Origin: Sclerodactyla briareus
Taxonomy: Eukaryota; Echinodermata; Holothuroidea; Dendrochirotida; Sclerodactylidae
Length of the DNA stretch: 64,000 nucleotides
Assembly: GCA_026419785.1 (NCBI GenBank)
Contig: JAODTK010001333.1
Location: forward strand, 992,001-1,056,000
Reading direction: 5' to 3'
Part shown: positions 37,691 to 50,100 of the stretch, piece after piece
Position numbering within the stretch: position 1 is the stretch's first letter
How the letters are laid out: the number at the start of each line of letters is the position of its first letter
The notes under the pieces: model-generated
The model's database searches: none
Seen by the model: only the letters and a program-made list of their open reading frames with translations
Told to the model about the DNA's origin: nothing
Made by a program: the position numbers and the translations under genes

Positions 37691-38807
37691 GGACTCAGAC
37701 ATTTATTCAATTCAAAGGCAATACAACTGTCGAATGTTAAATTTCTTTATTGGCAGCCTATTCAGCATTGAGTCTTACCAATGCTCTCAGCATAGTTCAT
37801 CAGACATCGCGCTATAAAATGACTGGAAAGTTCGTTTCACCAAGCAGGACTTACGAATGTAGATGCTCCACACAATGATTTACACTCACGGATCAAAGCC
37901 TGCAGATTCCATTACCGATTTGTCAAAAATTGCAGGCCTTATCACTTGATCGTCCTGCTGCTGAGGTGTCAATATATATAGCTGCAAATCGTCTGACAGT
38001 TACAAAACAATTGCAGTCAGTGTTACCCTTACTTGTAATATGACAACAATATGCTCAGTCACTTTGAGTACGTCGTATCGTGCAGAACCATATGATTATC
38101 AATAACAAAACATGTGATTGCGTCTGGCTGTAAAATACGGGCCAGATTAAGCTAATTAACTGAAACTCAAAACTAAAGAGGACAAATTTGAATATTTTTG
38201 CAGCACATTGAATACATTATACCCAACTCAATCTTAGGAAGAATGCCTGTCGGGTGAATTGCATAGATGTGGTCCGACAGACAGTGTTGGAAGTTTGACC
38301 AGGGTAGGGGCAGGGTTCAGAGCTAATAGGCATTAACCCAGGTTACCTAGGCCCTAGGTGCTATAACTGATATGAGAGTGGAAAAGATTGACAACTTTGG
38401 AGTTTTGCCGAACGTGCTAAATATTATGCGTATGAATCTATAGGCAATCACTTTTGCAAAATGCGCATACTCTAAACAATATTGCAAATTGCCATATGTA
38501 AACACTATAGTGTAACAAACTGAACACTATATACCGTTTAGCAATTCAGCACTGTGGTTCATCAGCATTTGGACGTTTCTTTATTCAGAATTGATGCGAA
38601 ATAGTGTTTAGATTCCTGATGTGTTGGTGTTGGGTCCCTTCTTGTCGATGTTTGTCTATATGAGTTGCGACTGTATTGTGTTCGGATTGCCATTTCCGAT
38701 ACGTAAACACTGATTATACTATCCCTGAATGTTTCCCCGAAATTCTCATTATACGCTCACTTAACATCGATGTGTCGAAATTTACTCCGTGGAACTCATG
38801 TTCTCGG
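37691..38807. other. Segment between the two GACTCG blocks
   Basis: AT-rich, no gene seen. It may be the body of one element whose ends are the GACTCG blocks. Confidence 0.35.
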
Positions 38808-38900
38808 ACTCATTCATTGGGACTTGACTCGGACTCACACTCGGCACGGCTCGGATCACGACTCGGGACCTAACTCGGATCACCCTGAAAGGACTCGCTA
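38808..38900 (+). repeat. GACTCG/ACTCGG minisatellite, right block
   Basis: Irregular ACTCGGACTC/CTCGGATCAC repeats, same flavour and strand as 37,575-37,690. Confidence 0.7.
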
Positions 38901-40149
38901 CAGCACTGTCACTATCCTACTCGGCCTACTTGATCACTGAAGCATTTGTGTCACTAAGCACAGCTCCAACTGCTCATCCACTTCCGCGACACATATCTAT
39001 CGACGTGGATTCCAGATTACAGGTAGCCTCCTTTAGCAATATTATCCCTGTAACGGCTCATCTCATCACTACATAACGACCAGTCCCCTCACCCCCCCCC
39101 CCCCTCCTCTAACTGCTGAACTTCCCTATTGTGGTGTAGATAGCTGTTAGTTATCGAAACATCATGCAATTGAATTGGATGTGGAATGTCCCTTGTCAGG
39201 TACCACTTTGATTTATCAAATGAAGCGTTGCGTTTTTTTCAGTATTGCCGACCTAATAAGGAACAAGAAACCAACTCTGCCGTATTGTCCTTGCCTTTTT
39301 TTTTCCTGACCTGTTTCCCCTTACGCACTATATCAACCTGCAAGAATGGTGTGTGCCAACTCAAACGACACCTTGACACAAAAACATCACCTGCAATATG
39401 TACTCAGCGCATGAATGAGATAGTGTTTGCGTTTTGACAAGTCAAAAAGTCATCTGCGGGCAATTGAAATGAAATACTGAAAAAATAAACCTGGTAAGTA
39501 GATTCTTAAGAGTGAGGTAAAGTCACGATCAAACCAGCGAGGTCCAAATGTTTTCCATTCATGTGGAAGTCCCAGCGAACCGGAACACTCAGTCAGCAGA
39601 CTGCCTGCAAGGCTAAAGATTAGGATCCTTACACAACATTCATGTTCCCATAAGTGACTGGTGTGTCAAAGCAGATAGATTGAATGAAGTGCAGTTCTTT
39701 GATCGGACGACCAACATCATTACAATGTGAAAAAATATCTTTTTTTTATGTAATAGTGTGGGGAAAGAGAGTGCATGCAGGCCTATATATTATCAATTAG
39801 GCTCCCTCCACTACCCTGGACAAGGCGAGTCATTGTAGGTTCAGTCCTGTCCTAGCATGGTTTCCTCAACATGTGGTCATTGTACCATATGTCGTTATCA
39901 ATAATGTGACTGAGTGGTAAGTCAGTGCCAGTCATCGTTCTCGTTCATCAATTGTTCAGCAGAGTAAGTTTTGGTCTTCCAAAGTGACTGTGGTGTATTA
40001 ATTTTCATTTTTTTCAGGCACGAGTGACTGAGGGGTGCATCATTTTGTTGAAGTGAATGACTCACCTTGTCGGGTAACAAGGGTGGTCATGCCATTGCGC
40101 AAGTGCATAACGTTCAAATACTTGTCCAATAGCCATCACCATCCATCAA
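38901..40149. other. Unassigned
   Basis: Poly-C run at 39,091-39,105. Recurrent short phrase AGTGACTG-GGTGT near 39,653, 39,983 and 40,025. No gene seen. Confidence 0.35.
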
Positions 40150-40269
40150 ATGTCCTTATTGCTATTTTTTATAGCCTCTGAGCATTGCCAGTGCCAGGTA
40201 CCATTCCACACTGAATGTCTGACATGCAGTCTAATTTATTATGTGTTCGTTTACTTCTCCCTTCTTTGC

Positions 40270-40452
40270 AGTCCTCACTACACTACAGCTTGCGTTAAAT
40301 CCTTTGAGGATTGGGAATGTTACCATCGAACGAAGACTATTATAGTATACACACACAATGCTACAGTTGCTGAAGAGGATAATGGCTGGCTACATATGTG
40401 TTCTAAAGAATTCACAGGAACTCTCCTGGTGTGCATTTCTGGTGAATACTAG
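40270..40452 (+). CDS. Possible terminal exon, cysteine-containing protein, unrecognised
   Basis: After a good acceptor (TTTACTTCTCCCTTCTTTGCAG) an open frame reads HYTTACVKSFEDWECYHRTK, then VYTHNATVAEEDNGWLHM and CSKEFTGTLLVCISGEY before a TAG stop. It has four Cys, two Trp and an N-glycosylation site (NAT), as in a secreted or extracellular domain. Upstream frame (40,150-40,215) also holds Cys residues. I do not recognise the family. The homologous segment in the second duplication copy (42,671-42,855) keeps the splice site but has stops and frameshifts, so it is a pseudo-exon. Composition and splice signal are the only support. Confidence 0.35.
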   Translation, partial: SPHYTTACVKSFEDWECYHRTKTIIVYTHNATVAEEDNGWLHMCSKEFTGTLLVCISGEY

Positions 40453-41990
40453 TTAAATGGAAATTTGAAGATCATATCCCGTTTTCAATTATTAAACAAC
40501 AAACTTGGCCTTCTCCCCCTCGATAGATATATATACGCCTATAAGAAATTGCCATTTTGTCTACCCCTCCCATCGATATTCATATATCCTATAGAAGTAT
40601 ACGCAAAGAAACGTACCCTGCCTTGCAATTAGGAATTTGTCAATGAGTGCAGTGATGGCAGGCTTCAACTAGGGCTACATTTTCCAATTTTTCATAGGCT
40701 GCCCTATAAACCTGGGGAAGGAGGGGGGGGTGGGTGGGTGCCGCTAGAAAGAGCGTATCTGCCTTGAATTCCACCCACCCTGGCAACACTTGACACTACT
40801 GAATCAGGAAGGTACATACATACATCATATAGGCTGGTCCACGGTGCTGTCCCAATATTCAGACATATCATAATCATAATAAAATGACCATTGAAGAATT
40901 TGTACTGTCTTCACTGGGGAAACTTGTATGGGGAAGGTGAGAGGGGAATGAAGCACCCAGATTTTTAGAAGATAGGCAACACAACACTTCGGAGGGGTGG
41001 TCGAAAATGTAACAACTAAATGAGAGGAGTATCCGCAGAAGAGGCGTTTCTTTTCTTCTGCTTTGCAATTAGGAATTTGACAATTAATGCAGTGATGCAG
41101 GCTTCAAACAGCTAACTTTTTAAATTTTCATCACGGCCTATGAAACACTGGGGGGGGGGGGGTGCGTGCAAGACAAATTGCCACCCCCACCCTTAGCAAC
41201 ACCACTACGGTCGAGGAACCTTAGGCTGGTGCACTGGGCTAAATCAAATGACAATTCAAGAATTGTACTGTCTTGTCTAGGGAAATTTTGGGCTAGTCCA
41301 TACTCAAACATATCAGGATAACATAAAATGACAATTCAGAATTGGGTACTGTCTCACTGGGGAAAATATTGTTTGGGTTGGCTATATGCTTTTCTCACTC
41401 TGTACAAGGAATCGTTGCAGATATTAAGGATTGTCCTATGGTGACCTGCGAATAACTTGACCTGATACCAAAACCATAGGTATTCCCATCATGTGTGACA
41501 ATCCACACACGTGATTTGAACTTGATTCAGATACTTGCATTCATTAGATATCATGCTGAGGGAGCAGCTGTCAATCCAATTTTCCCCATTCCATTTTTAG
41601 CTGTCTTGACCTTCCACATTCATTGAGATACATTGTGATAAGAGTATCGTATTATGGTAGTGTCTTGACTTTTCGTTGTCTTAACAAGACGCTTCGGCCA
41701 ACACATAAAAAGCATGCAAATCAACCGGTCGAAAGGTCAAATGAGTTCAAAAGGTCAATAGTCAAAATGAGGTCAAAGTTGGTCACCAGAAGGATTTCAC
41801 CCACAACGAACTTTCATTCTTACAGTCCTCCAAAATGTTTTCGTTGCCGAGATATATGACGATTTTAGCTGTCTTGACCGTCCTTCATTGAGATAGCTTG
41901 ATAAGAGTATCGTATAGTCTGTCCATTGACTTTTTGTTTGTCTTAACAGGACGCTTCCCGCCAATAAAAAAATGCAGGCAAAATCACCTA

Positions 41991-42012
41991 AGGTCAGAGG
42001 TCAAATGAGGGT
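41991..42012 (+). promoter_or_regulatory. AGGTCA direct repeat (DR1) in a nested satellite
   Basis: AGGTCAGAGGTCA at 41,991-42,003, spacing 1. The matching unit in the second duplication copy, at 44,542-44,564, has DR1 plus DR4. Another unit (about 44,244) gives AGGTCAAAAAGGTCA, spacing 3. Binding untested. Confidence 0.35.
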
Positions 42013-42410
42013 CCCCCCAGAAGGTCAATGAGGTCAAAGTCGGTCTCCGATGTATTTCAATTCACCAACGAACAAAACTTGCCATTACAACATCACTCTA
42101 AAATGTTTTCGTTTGCCACGATATATAAGATTGCCACTATGTACCCTACATGACCATTGAACCTCACATCCAAAACAATAGGGGTCACCCCGCCATGGTT
42201 TACACCTACTACCAAATATGAATTTCAAACCTGCTTGCGATCATTAGCTATCGTGCGAAACACTTTTCAAAGTTGACCTCCATGACCTTGAACGACCATC
42301 GATTGGTACCAAAACCAATAGGGGGTCATCCCTTCCATGGGTGCCCTACCTACCTTATATGAACATAAATACATGCTTTGCGTGTTTGTTAATTCATCGC
42401 GTGGAAACAA

Positions 42411-42535
42411 GTGTCACACACACACACACACCACACACACACATACAACACACATACACACACAACCAACACAGCACCATACACTCACTACACACACACA
42501 CACACACACAACTACCTCACACACACCGCACACGC
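42411..42535. repeat. (CA)n microsatellite
   Basis: Interrupted CA run; its duplicate is at 44,958-45,085. Confidence 0.9.
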
Positions 42536-42670
42536 TGACTGCGATATAGATTCCCTTTTGGCTTCGCCAGGATCAAAACTACTATTCCCACTTTCGCATC
42601 ATCATGTTCCACGTGGTCCTTGACGGCAGTCTAAAGTTATTATGTGTTCGTTTACTTCTCACTTCTTTGC

Positions 42671-42856
42671 AGTCGCACACACACCAGCTGGAGATTAAAT
42701 CCTTTTGGGGTTTGGGAATGTTGACCAGTTCGAACTGAAGGAGTATATTAGTATACACACACCATGCAGGACAGTGGCTGAAGAGGATAATGGCTGGGTA
42801 CATAGGTGTTCTAAATGAATTCAGCAGGGAAACATTCCTGGGGTTGCATTTTCTGC
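42671..42856 (+). pseudogene. Pseudo-exon, duplicate of 40,270-40,452
   Basis: Same acceptor (CACTTCTTTGCAG) and recognisable sequence (GCTGAAGAGGATAATGGCTG, with its neighbours), but one-base gaps and stops destroy the frame. Confidence 0.4.
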
Positions 42857-44957
42857 TTGTAATAATACTAGTGAAATGGGAAACTTTGAAGGATCATATC
42901 CCCGTTTCACTTAAATGTTAAAGCAACAAAACTTGGCATTCTCCCCTCGAGTAAATAATAAATACGCCTTGGAAGAAAATTGCCAGTTGTCTACCCATCA
43001 CATCGATATCCATATACGTATAGAAGTTTACGCAAGAAGAAAGAAGAAACGTTACCTGCCTTGCAATTAGGAATTTGCAATGAATGCAGTGATGGAGGCT
43101 TCAACTAGGGCTACATTTTCCAATTTTCATAGGCCACTTGGCCTATGAAAACCGGGGGGAAAGGAGGGAGAGGGGGGGGGGTTGGTGGGGCGGTGGTGCA
43201 ACGTAAGAAAGAGGCCGTAATCTGACTTGCAAATTCCCACCGCCACCCATGGCAACACTTGCCAACTTCTGATCAGGACGGGTACATACATCAATTACAT
43301 AGGCTGGCAACTGGTGCTAGTCCAATATTCAGACAATCAGGAATAATAATAAAATGACAATTGAAGAATTTGTACTGGCTTAACTGGGGGGAAACTTGGA
43401 TATTGGGGGAAGGGGAGGGGGGGAATGGAAGGAGCAACCCAGATTTATTGAAGAGGCAACACAAAACTTCGTGAGTCGAAAAGTAACAAGAAATGGAGGA
43501 GGTATACGCAAGAAGGGACAGGTCCGTTTCTGCTTTGCAATTAGGGAATTTGTCAATAAATGCAGTGATTTGCAGGCTTCAAACAGGGCTACATTTTTAA
43601 ATGTTCAAAGCTCTGCCTATGAAACCTGGGGAAGGTGGGAGGGGGGTGGCGTGCAAGACCAAAATTTGCCACCCCCACCCGTAGCAACACCCCACTACTG
43701 GTTTCAGGAGAACATTATAGGTGGTCACTGGGGCTAATACTAAAATGACAATTCAAGAATTGTACTGTCTTGTCTGGGGAATATTGGTGCTAGTCCAAAT
43801 TTACTCAAAAAAGATCAGGAATAAACAAATAAATGACAATTCAAGAATTGTACTGTCTTCAACTGGGGAAAATAGTTGTTGGTTGGCTATTATGTTGTTC
43901 TCAATCTGTACAATGAATCGTTTCAGGGATATATAAGGATGGTCCTATGGTGACCTGGAAGGACCTGACCGATACCAAAAACAATAGGGTTATTCCCATC
44001 ATGTGTACATCCACAACTTGATTTGAACTTGATAGATACTTGCAATCATTAGATATCATGCGAGGAGCAGCTGTCAAATCAAAATTTTATCCCCATTCCC
44101 GGGTGTAGCTGTCTTGACCTTCCACATTCATTGAGATAGGCTTGTGATAAGAGATCGGTAGTATGGTAGGTCATTGACTTTTTCGTTGTCTGAACAAGAC
44201 GGCTCCGGCCACAACACATAAAAAAGCATGCAAAATCACCAGGTCAAAAAGGTCAAATGAGGTCAAAAAAAGGTCAATAGGCAAATGAGGTTCAAAGTTG
44301 AAGTGGTCACCAGATGTATTCACCCAGACGAACGAAAATTTCAATTATGACAGTCCTCCAAAATGTTTCGTTGCCGAGATGATGATCCGACGATAGATAT
44401 AGGACGATTTAGCTGTCTTGACCTTTCCCATTCATTGAGGATAGTTGTGATAAGGAGTATCGTAGTATGGAGTGTCATTGACTTTTTGGTTTGTCTTAAC
44501 AAGACGCTTCCCGCCAATTCAAAAAAGCAGGCAAAATCACTAGGTCAGAGGTCAAGTGAGGTCAGAAGGTCAAATTGAGGTCAAAAGTCGGTCTCCAGAT
44601 GTATTTCAACCAGACGAACAAAACTTTCCATGACGACATCACTCTAAAATGTTCGTTGCCAAGATACATAAGATTGCCATATGATGTCCCTAACGACCTT
44701 GAACTGACACCACAAACAATAGGGGTCATCCCCGCCAGGGGTTACACCTACCTACCAAATATTGATTTCATACAGGCTGCGCTCATAGATATCGTGAGGA
44801 AAACACTTTTCAAAGTTTGATCTCTCATGACCTTGAACGACCATCGATTGGTTACCAAAAACAATATGGTCCATCCCTGTTCCCATGGGTGACACCTACC
44901 TACCGATATAACATAATCATGCTTTTGCGTTTGTTAGATATCGGCGTGGAAACGAAG

Positions 44958-45085
44958 TGTCACACACACCACACACAACACACACATCCCATACATACAC
45001 ACATAAAGACCACGACACGTACACACACATACTACAACTACACACACACACACACACACACATACACAAACCACCCACGCACACC
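44958..45085. repeat. (CA)n microsatellite
   Basis: Interrupted CA run, the paralogue of 42,411-42,535. Confidence 0.9.
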
Positions 45086-45175
45086 GGTGACTGCATGATT
45101 CCTTTTGGCTTCGCCAAGGAAATCAAAAACGGACTATTGCCCATTTCGCATCATCATGTTCCACGTGGTCCTGAC

Positions 45176-46040
45176 TTTACAGCTATGGATGACAGACGAC
45201 TTCAAATATGTATTCGAACTGGCTTTTTCGATCTGAGGAGTCTAATAACATCTACCTGTACCATGTACTAATCGATATTCTCGAAGATACCCTCGTCTCC
45301 TAAGAACTTTCCGTGGAATAATTCTATAAAAACTGATATTGGGCGAGATATAAACGCTTCCACAACTCATCGGGTACCCGCTCTTGTGGCCCGTTTCATG
45401 GACCTTCGTAGATATGTCGAATGGTGCGCAAAAGAAGAGTTCATCCGTGCATTTGTTTGTCAGTTGGGGAACGACATCGTCACCCCCGGGAATTGAATCC
45501 AATTCAGGGAGGGTATTGTTCCCGGGAAATTACTGCTTGTGACACCAACGCTTATTCTCGGATGATAGGGATATACATTAACACAGTAGTTTGTATTCTG
45601 AAGTTAAACGGTATGTTTCATTTCCCACAACCCCAGCTATCCATTAACTCAAATACTTTATTCTGATTGGTCGGAACTGGGCATAGCTGTTAGCCATTCG
45701 GCATTATTTTACAAAACAGGCCCGTTGTATATAGAGCGATTCCTCATTTCTTTCAGTTCAGGGTTGTCGATTTTGGAAGCGGATATTGTATATTAAATCA
45801 GAATGATAAAGCGCCAATTTTCGACTTCGTCCTTGTCATAAAACAGTCTCGACTCAAAATCCAGCCTAATTTTGAGTCTCGACTGTTTTTTATCTCCCGA
45901 TTTATTTACAAGCCTCCAGGGATTTGTTAGCGTTATTCTCAAATCGCACCTACCATGAGCTTTTATATCGTCACGGACGCGGTTTTCACTAACTACAACG
46001 CGTTATCAATGTCAGTCATATGACGGTTGGGTAAGCACGA
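45176..46040. other. Unassigned
   Basis: No splice-bounded protein signal found. Confidence 0.35.
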
Positions 46041-46143
46041 AAAGAGGGTTAAAAAGTGTGTCCATATATTGAGTATACATCGACTCGGATTAGTTCATTG
46101 TGCAGATTCCAATGGGTTATCGGAAAGTCAAGAGATTTTTTCG

Positions 46144-46276
46144 TTATACCGTTCGCTTTCTGGTTTTTATCCGCAAAGGTATCGAGCACGAGGACCTCGA
46201 AGTGCCGAAGGCCGTATCCGAGAAGAATACCTCCTGTCAACCACGCCAACTTCTCTCTTAGAGAGAGACCAGCCAT
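46144..46276 (-). CDS. Possible first coding exon, small membrane protein
   Basis: Minus frame starting MAGLSLREKLAWLTGGILLG then YGLRHFEVLVLDTFADKNQK, with a donor-like GCGAACG/GTATAA just after. The hydrophobic stretch (about residues 10-20) could be a signal anchor. The opposite-strand frame (46,056-46,562) is longer but has a biased composition and looks like antisense. No family recognised; downstream exons not found. Confidence 0.3.
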
Positions 46277-46766
46277 AACTCAAGTAAATCCGTTCGACCG
46301 ATCCTTCATGGTTTCATTCTTCGCCATGATTGATCTGGTGGAGTTGAGAATTCTTTTTTGTGTTCTAAAATTCGTATACGTTTTTCTGACAAATCCAAGC
46401 ATAGAGAACTTGATTGTACACCTCATGGTTAATATATTCTGTTGGCTTCTGAAATATTCCGGAATTAGATTTCTGTACCTTGAACGCTTGAAAGTAGCTA
46501 AGAAAGGCGCCCAAATAAGTTCGCATCTTGTCCAAGTGTTATCATCGCAAGAAGCAACTTAGTCTGTCTGATATGATGAATATGGATAACAAACACATTT
46601 GTATAACACACTATATAACAAAATGGAATTCTAAGGTGCTTCATAGAAATTGTAATGTACAGGAGATTTACAAGAATATATGATCACAGAGTAAGAAATA
46701 GCACATGTTGAGACACGAGATAAGAACACCAGAACTGAGGAACAAAATCAAAGTAGCAATGGAAGA

Positions 46767-47105
46767 TTACATAATGAGAGGGAGCAGACCTAAGTGTGTA
46801 GGCAAGAAGATTGAAGAAAGTACCGTTTGACTGTCGTCTGAACGCCCAGAGTGTGTCCAATTTTTCGTATTATAATTGGAAGAACCTTCCATAGTGTGGC
46901 TGATGACCTTAACAGTATTGTTCAGCTCATCTCTCATCTGAGATTGGTTTACACAACCACACTGAACGAGACCCTTTTCAGCTTCCGCTACAGCTTCTAG
47001 GAGTTGTGGCGACCTACTAACTGGAGCAGTATGTTCTGACTCTGAAGATATTGCAATATGATGTATTCTAGTTTCTGACCTGCAGGTCGATACTAGATCA
47101 AACAT
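46767..47105 (-). CDS. Unrecognised protein-like frame
   Basis: Minus frame of about 110 residues with ordinary composition: SRSPQLLEAVAEAEKGLVQC, then NQSQMRDELNNTVKVISHTM. An AG after CGACCTGC (about 47,085) could be an acceptor. The middle is helical and polar. No motif recognised and no second exon found, so this may be an internal exon or chance. Confidence 0.3.
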   Translation of the reverse strand: MFDLVSTCRSETRIHHIAISSESEHTAPVSRSPQLLEAVAEAEKGLVQCGCVNQSQMRDELNNTVKVISHTMEGSSNYNTKNWTHSGRSDDSQTVLSSIFLPTHLGLLPLIM

Positions 47106-50100
47106 TAGAAGGAGCCCATCTTGTTATTTCCTTGAGTCGTTTATTATATATATTGTGTTTATTTGCCTTATTTGCTTTTTGAAGAAGAAAAAAGAAACAA
47201 CATGATGCAAGGGAATAAGAATATGTTTGACTTTTCGGTCAGTCTTGCCAGGTTGATGTTACAGACAGCAGTCTAACGACACCATCATTAGTACTCCGAG
47301 AAAATGTTAGACAATATTATCGGTAGCCCAGCAGCTTCAGGGAGAATTGAACAAAAAGGATGCTAACCAACAAAAGTTCTCAGCAAAATGATGGATCCAC
47401 TTATTCTGATTACACCTTGATTTGCATTCGCCCACATGTTTTTATAAAAGGTGTAAGTAGACCGCTGAAAGATTTTAAGACAACTCATTTAAAATAATTG
47501 ATTTGCATCTAATTCTTCATTCCAAATTACACTTGACCTTGAACAAACAGAAACGAGAAAGAGCGAAGTGATTACAACCGCATCGTGTGGTTAAACATTG
47601 GTAAGTAACTTTAATCCACTGTAATGTAAAATCGAAGCCCAATTTAATACATCCTATCTCTGCGGATCCTAATATTAATCTAAAAGTCTGGTCTTATCTT
47701 CATTAGGGTATTGGGATTGTTTCTTATCTCCGCATGTACATTTCCCTACAGGAGAAAATAACTCTTGGGATGATTTTAAGTTAGTAGGATTGATTCCTGA
47801 TCCAGTGGACATTGTGTGTAACGAGAACCTGAGCTTAGGGCGCATGCGATGATCAACGATGCTTATAGTTTTGATGTGTAAGTTTGCCTCTATGGTCCAC
47901 AGATTGTAGAACTCTTTCCTTGGTCCCCTAGGCCTGAGTTACTAAATTTGGCCTGTGAATTTTTTAATTGGTTTTTTAAAAAGACATGACTCATGTTTTG
48001 TTTTTTTTTCTCTCTCTCGGTAGAACTGAGGAGGTGGTAGGTAAGTAAAAGCTGTATATTATTGGGGGGGGAAGAAGGCCGTTGGGGGGAGGGCCGTGAT
48101 AAGGACCAAAAGTTATATTGGATGACAAGGCGCGCTCTTCTATAGCAACCAGGAGAGACGCGGGAACTGCGGCCGTCCCCATCACTCTTCTTGCTATTCG
48201 TCATATTCTGAAATCAGGTCAAAAACTCCAAGAGGAGGAAAAGTTTTCAAACATGCATCTTCTGGTGCCAACAGCCCGATGAGCGGTTCCGTTGTAGATC
48301 AGGACGGGGGCGATCGCGATAATCAGAGGATTCTAGGGATTCTACACAAATATATTACATATATAAACAAATGGAAGGATAAAATTCTGGTGAATCGTTG
48401 TTGGACTGCCTTCTAATAATATTTGGATGTAGCCTCCACGCATGCATTGAGCTAATTTTGAGTTTGCTCGTTCCTTTCTAAGGTCGTTGCTGAGCGAGTA
48501 GAGTGACTGTCTGTACGTGTTCCATAACTGTTCTCTAATATGTCTAGCCAGACGGAACAGAGTAGTTCATTGGGGTTGGCGAAAGGCAAATGTTTCGTCT
48601 TTTTTTCCGAGAGAGGCAATCGGTTAATACAGACCGTGAGTCCTACTAGTGTTGCTAGTGTCCAGGTTGATTGAGTTTATATAATAAAAAAATCATTTGT
48701 AGTGAATTATTTCGTCGATTGTAAATTGATCGGGATGTTTGTTTGAGTATGGCTTTAGAAAAAAATCGTTAGTTGCTTGACTAAACCTTATGGGAAATTT
48801 ACAGGATGTAATCTTCAGTTACTCGTTCAATTGGTAACGAGTTGGAGACACTATGGTAATGTCCTGAAATAAATAAAAGTGTGGTTTCATAATAGGGCGC
48901 AGACGAAGTTGTCAATATTGTGAGGCTTCTTCTCCTGCTTGGCGAGTTAAAACTAATGGTTCTCGTAATGGGATACCAAGTTGTATCTCCGGATGGTCGG
49001 AAGATTGGCGAGTGTTTACATCGCCCGTTGATCTGCATAGTGATGTATGCTCGGTTACCATAGCGGACAACCACTCCCTTCCAGTTGTAATATGGTAAAA
49101 ATATTACAGAAATGAATTTAGAAGAAATATATTGCAAGTATTTTGATTATACATCCACACCTTCCAGCAGTGTGCAGACGCTGCTAGGAAGGAAAAGATA
49201 GAACTGTCTGGTAGATTTGCCGTACAAGCAGGAGTCGATCCTGGGGGGGCAGGTGGACACGTCCACCCACCACCCCCCCCCCACTTTTCGAAGGGAGGGG
49301 ACATCTATATACAAAATGTCCCCCCCCACAAACCCATTTTGATCCTGATGAAGATCAAATGTAATGTCCGTACAAACGTATTCGTTATTAGTGTCTGTGT
49401 GGGATGAACGATATTGAGAAAGCAAAGCCTCACAAGAACACAGTAGCCTCTATTCTGAAACCTGATTGTCCAAAATTTCCGGGAACTACGCGCGCGGACG
49501 ACCGTTCCTTCTGTTTATTAAGTGTCGTGAAGCAATGCATTTTGGAAGGAATATTCTGGCGTATGAAGCTTTTAAGCAAGTTTTCTCACTCAGAAATAGT
49601 AGAATTCTAGTTTTTTTTTAAATGCAGGTAGACTTCCGACGCATAAAATGTCATTGATTATAACACGAATGGGCGCTGGCATAAGTGGCGGATGAGGAGT
49701 CAGGCTGCTCAAACACCAGAGGGGAGGCAAGTAAGTTTGCAGAGCGAGGAACAACGTCTTGGGCAAATAATCGGCACAAGCAGGCAGACACATCTGCCAA
49801 AGTGGATAAATTGTCAGCATATTTGCTGATTACTCTTTTCAAAGCCCGATGATGAAGCAAAAGTTTGTCAGGTTTGGAAACGGGTGTGATTTTATGCCAA
49901 ATTTCCAGAGTCGCAAGATACATAATCGTTTCGGTATCCCGGGATAGTAGTTTCGTTGTCAGTAGCCTATTGTAGACCCTGTGCACGATAGCTATGTAGA
50001 TTCCGTGCAAGTTTGATGCAATTTTGAGTGCAATTCCTTAATTCCTGGGAGTGGGGACTATCTTTTCAAAAATAGCTTTCCTAGCAGTGCATTCCAGCCA

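Larger units (their letters stand above)
40217..42626 (+). repeat. 2.4-kb tandem duplication, copy 1
   Basis: Starts at CAGTCTAATTTATTATGTGT (second copy at 42,630) and ends at CATCATGTTCCACGTGGTCC (second copy ends 45,175). Shared landmarks: TTCTTTGCAG (40,263/42,664), AATTAGGAATTTG-CAAT (40,627 and 41,068/43,065 and 43,540), the AGCTGTCTTGACC units (41,601 and 41,867/44,107 and 44,411), and a CA run (42,412/44,958). So it contains a nested direct repeat of about 440 bp and a nested satellite of about 270-300 bp. Confidence 0.85.
42627..45175 (+). repeat. 2.55-kb tandem duplication, copy 2
   Basis: Second copy, adjacent and in the same orientation, differing from copy 1 by numerous single-base gaps and substitutions. 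The exon-like segment of copy 1 is frame-broken here. Confidence 0.85.

Noticed and set aside
40217..45175. CRISPR-like regular spacing of repeats
   Set aside because: Units are long, imperfect and nested in an animal genome; satellite and duplication explain them.
46056..46562. 168-codon plus-strand frame with hydrophobic stretches
   Set aside because: AT-rich, no family resemblance, and overlaps a better-looking minus-strand frame.
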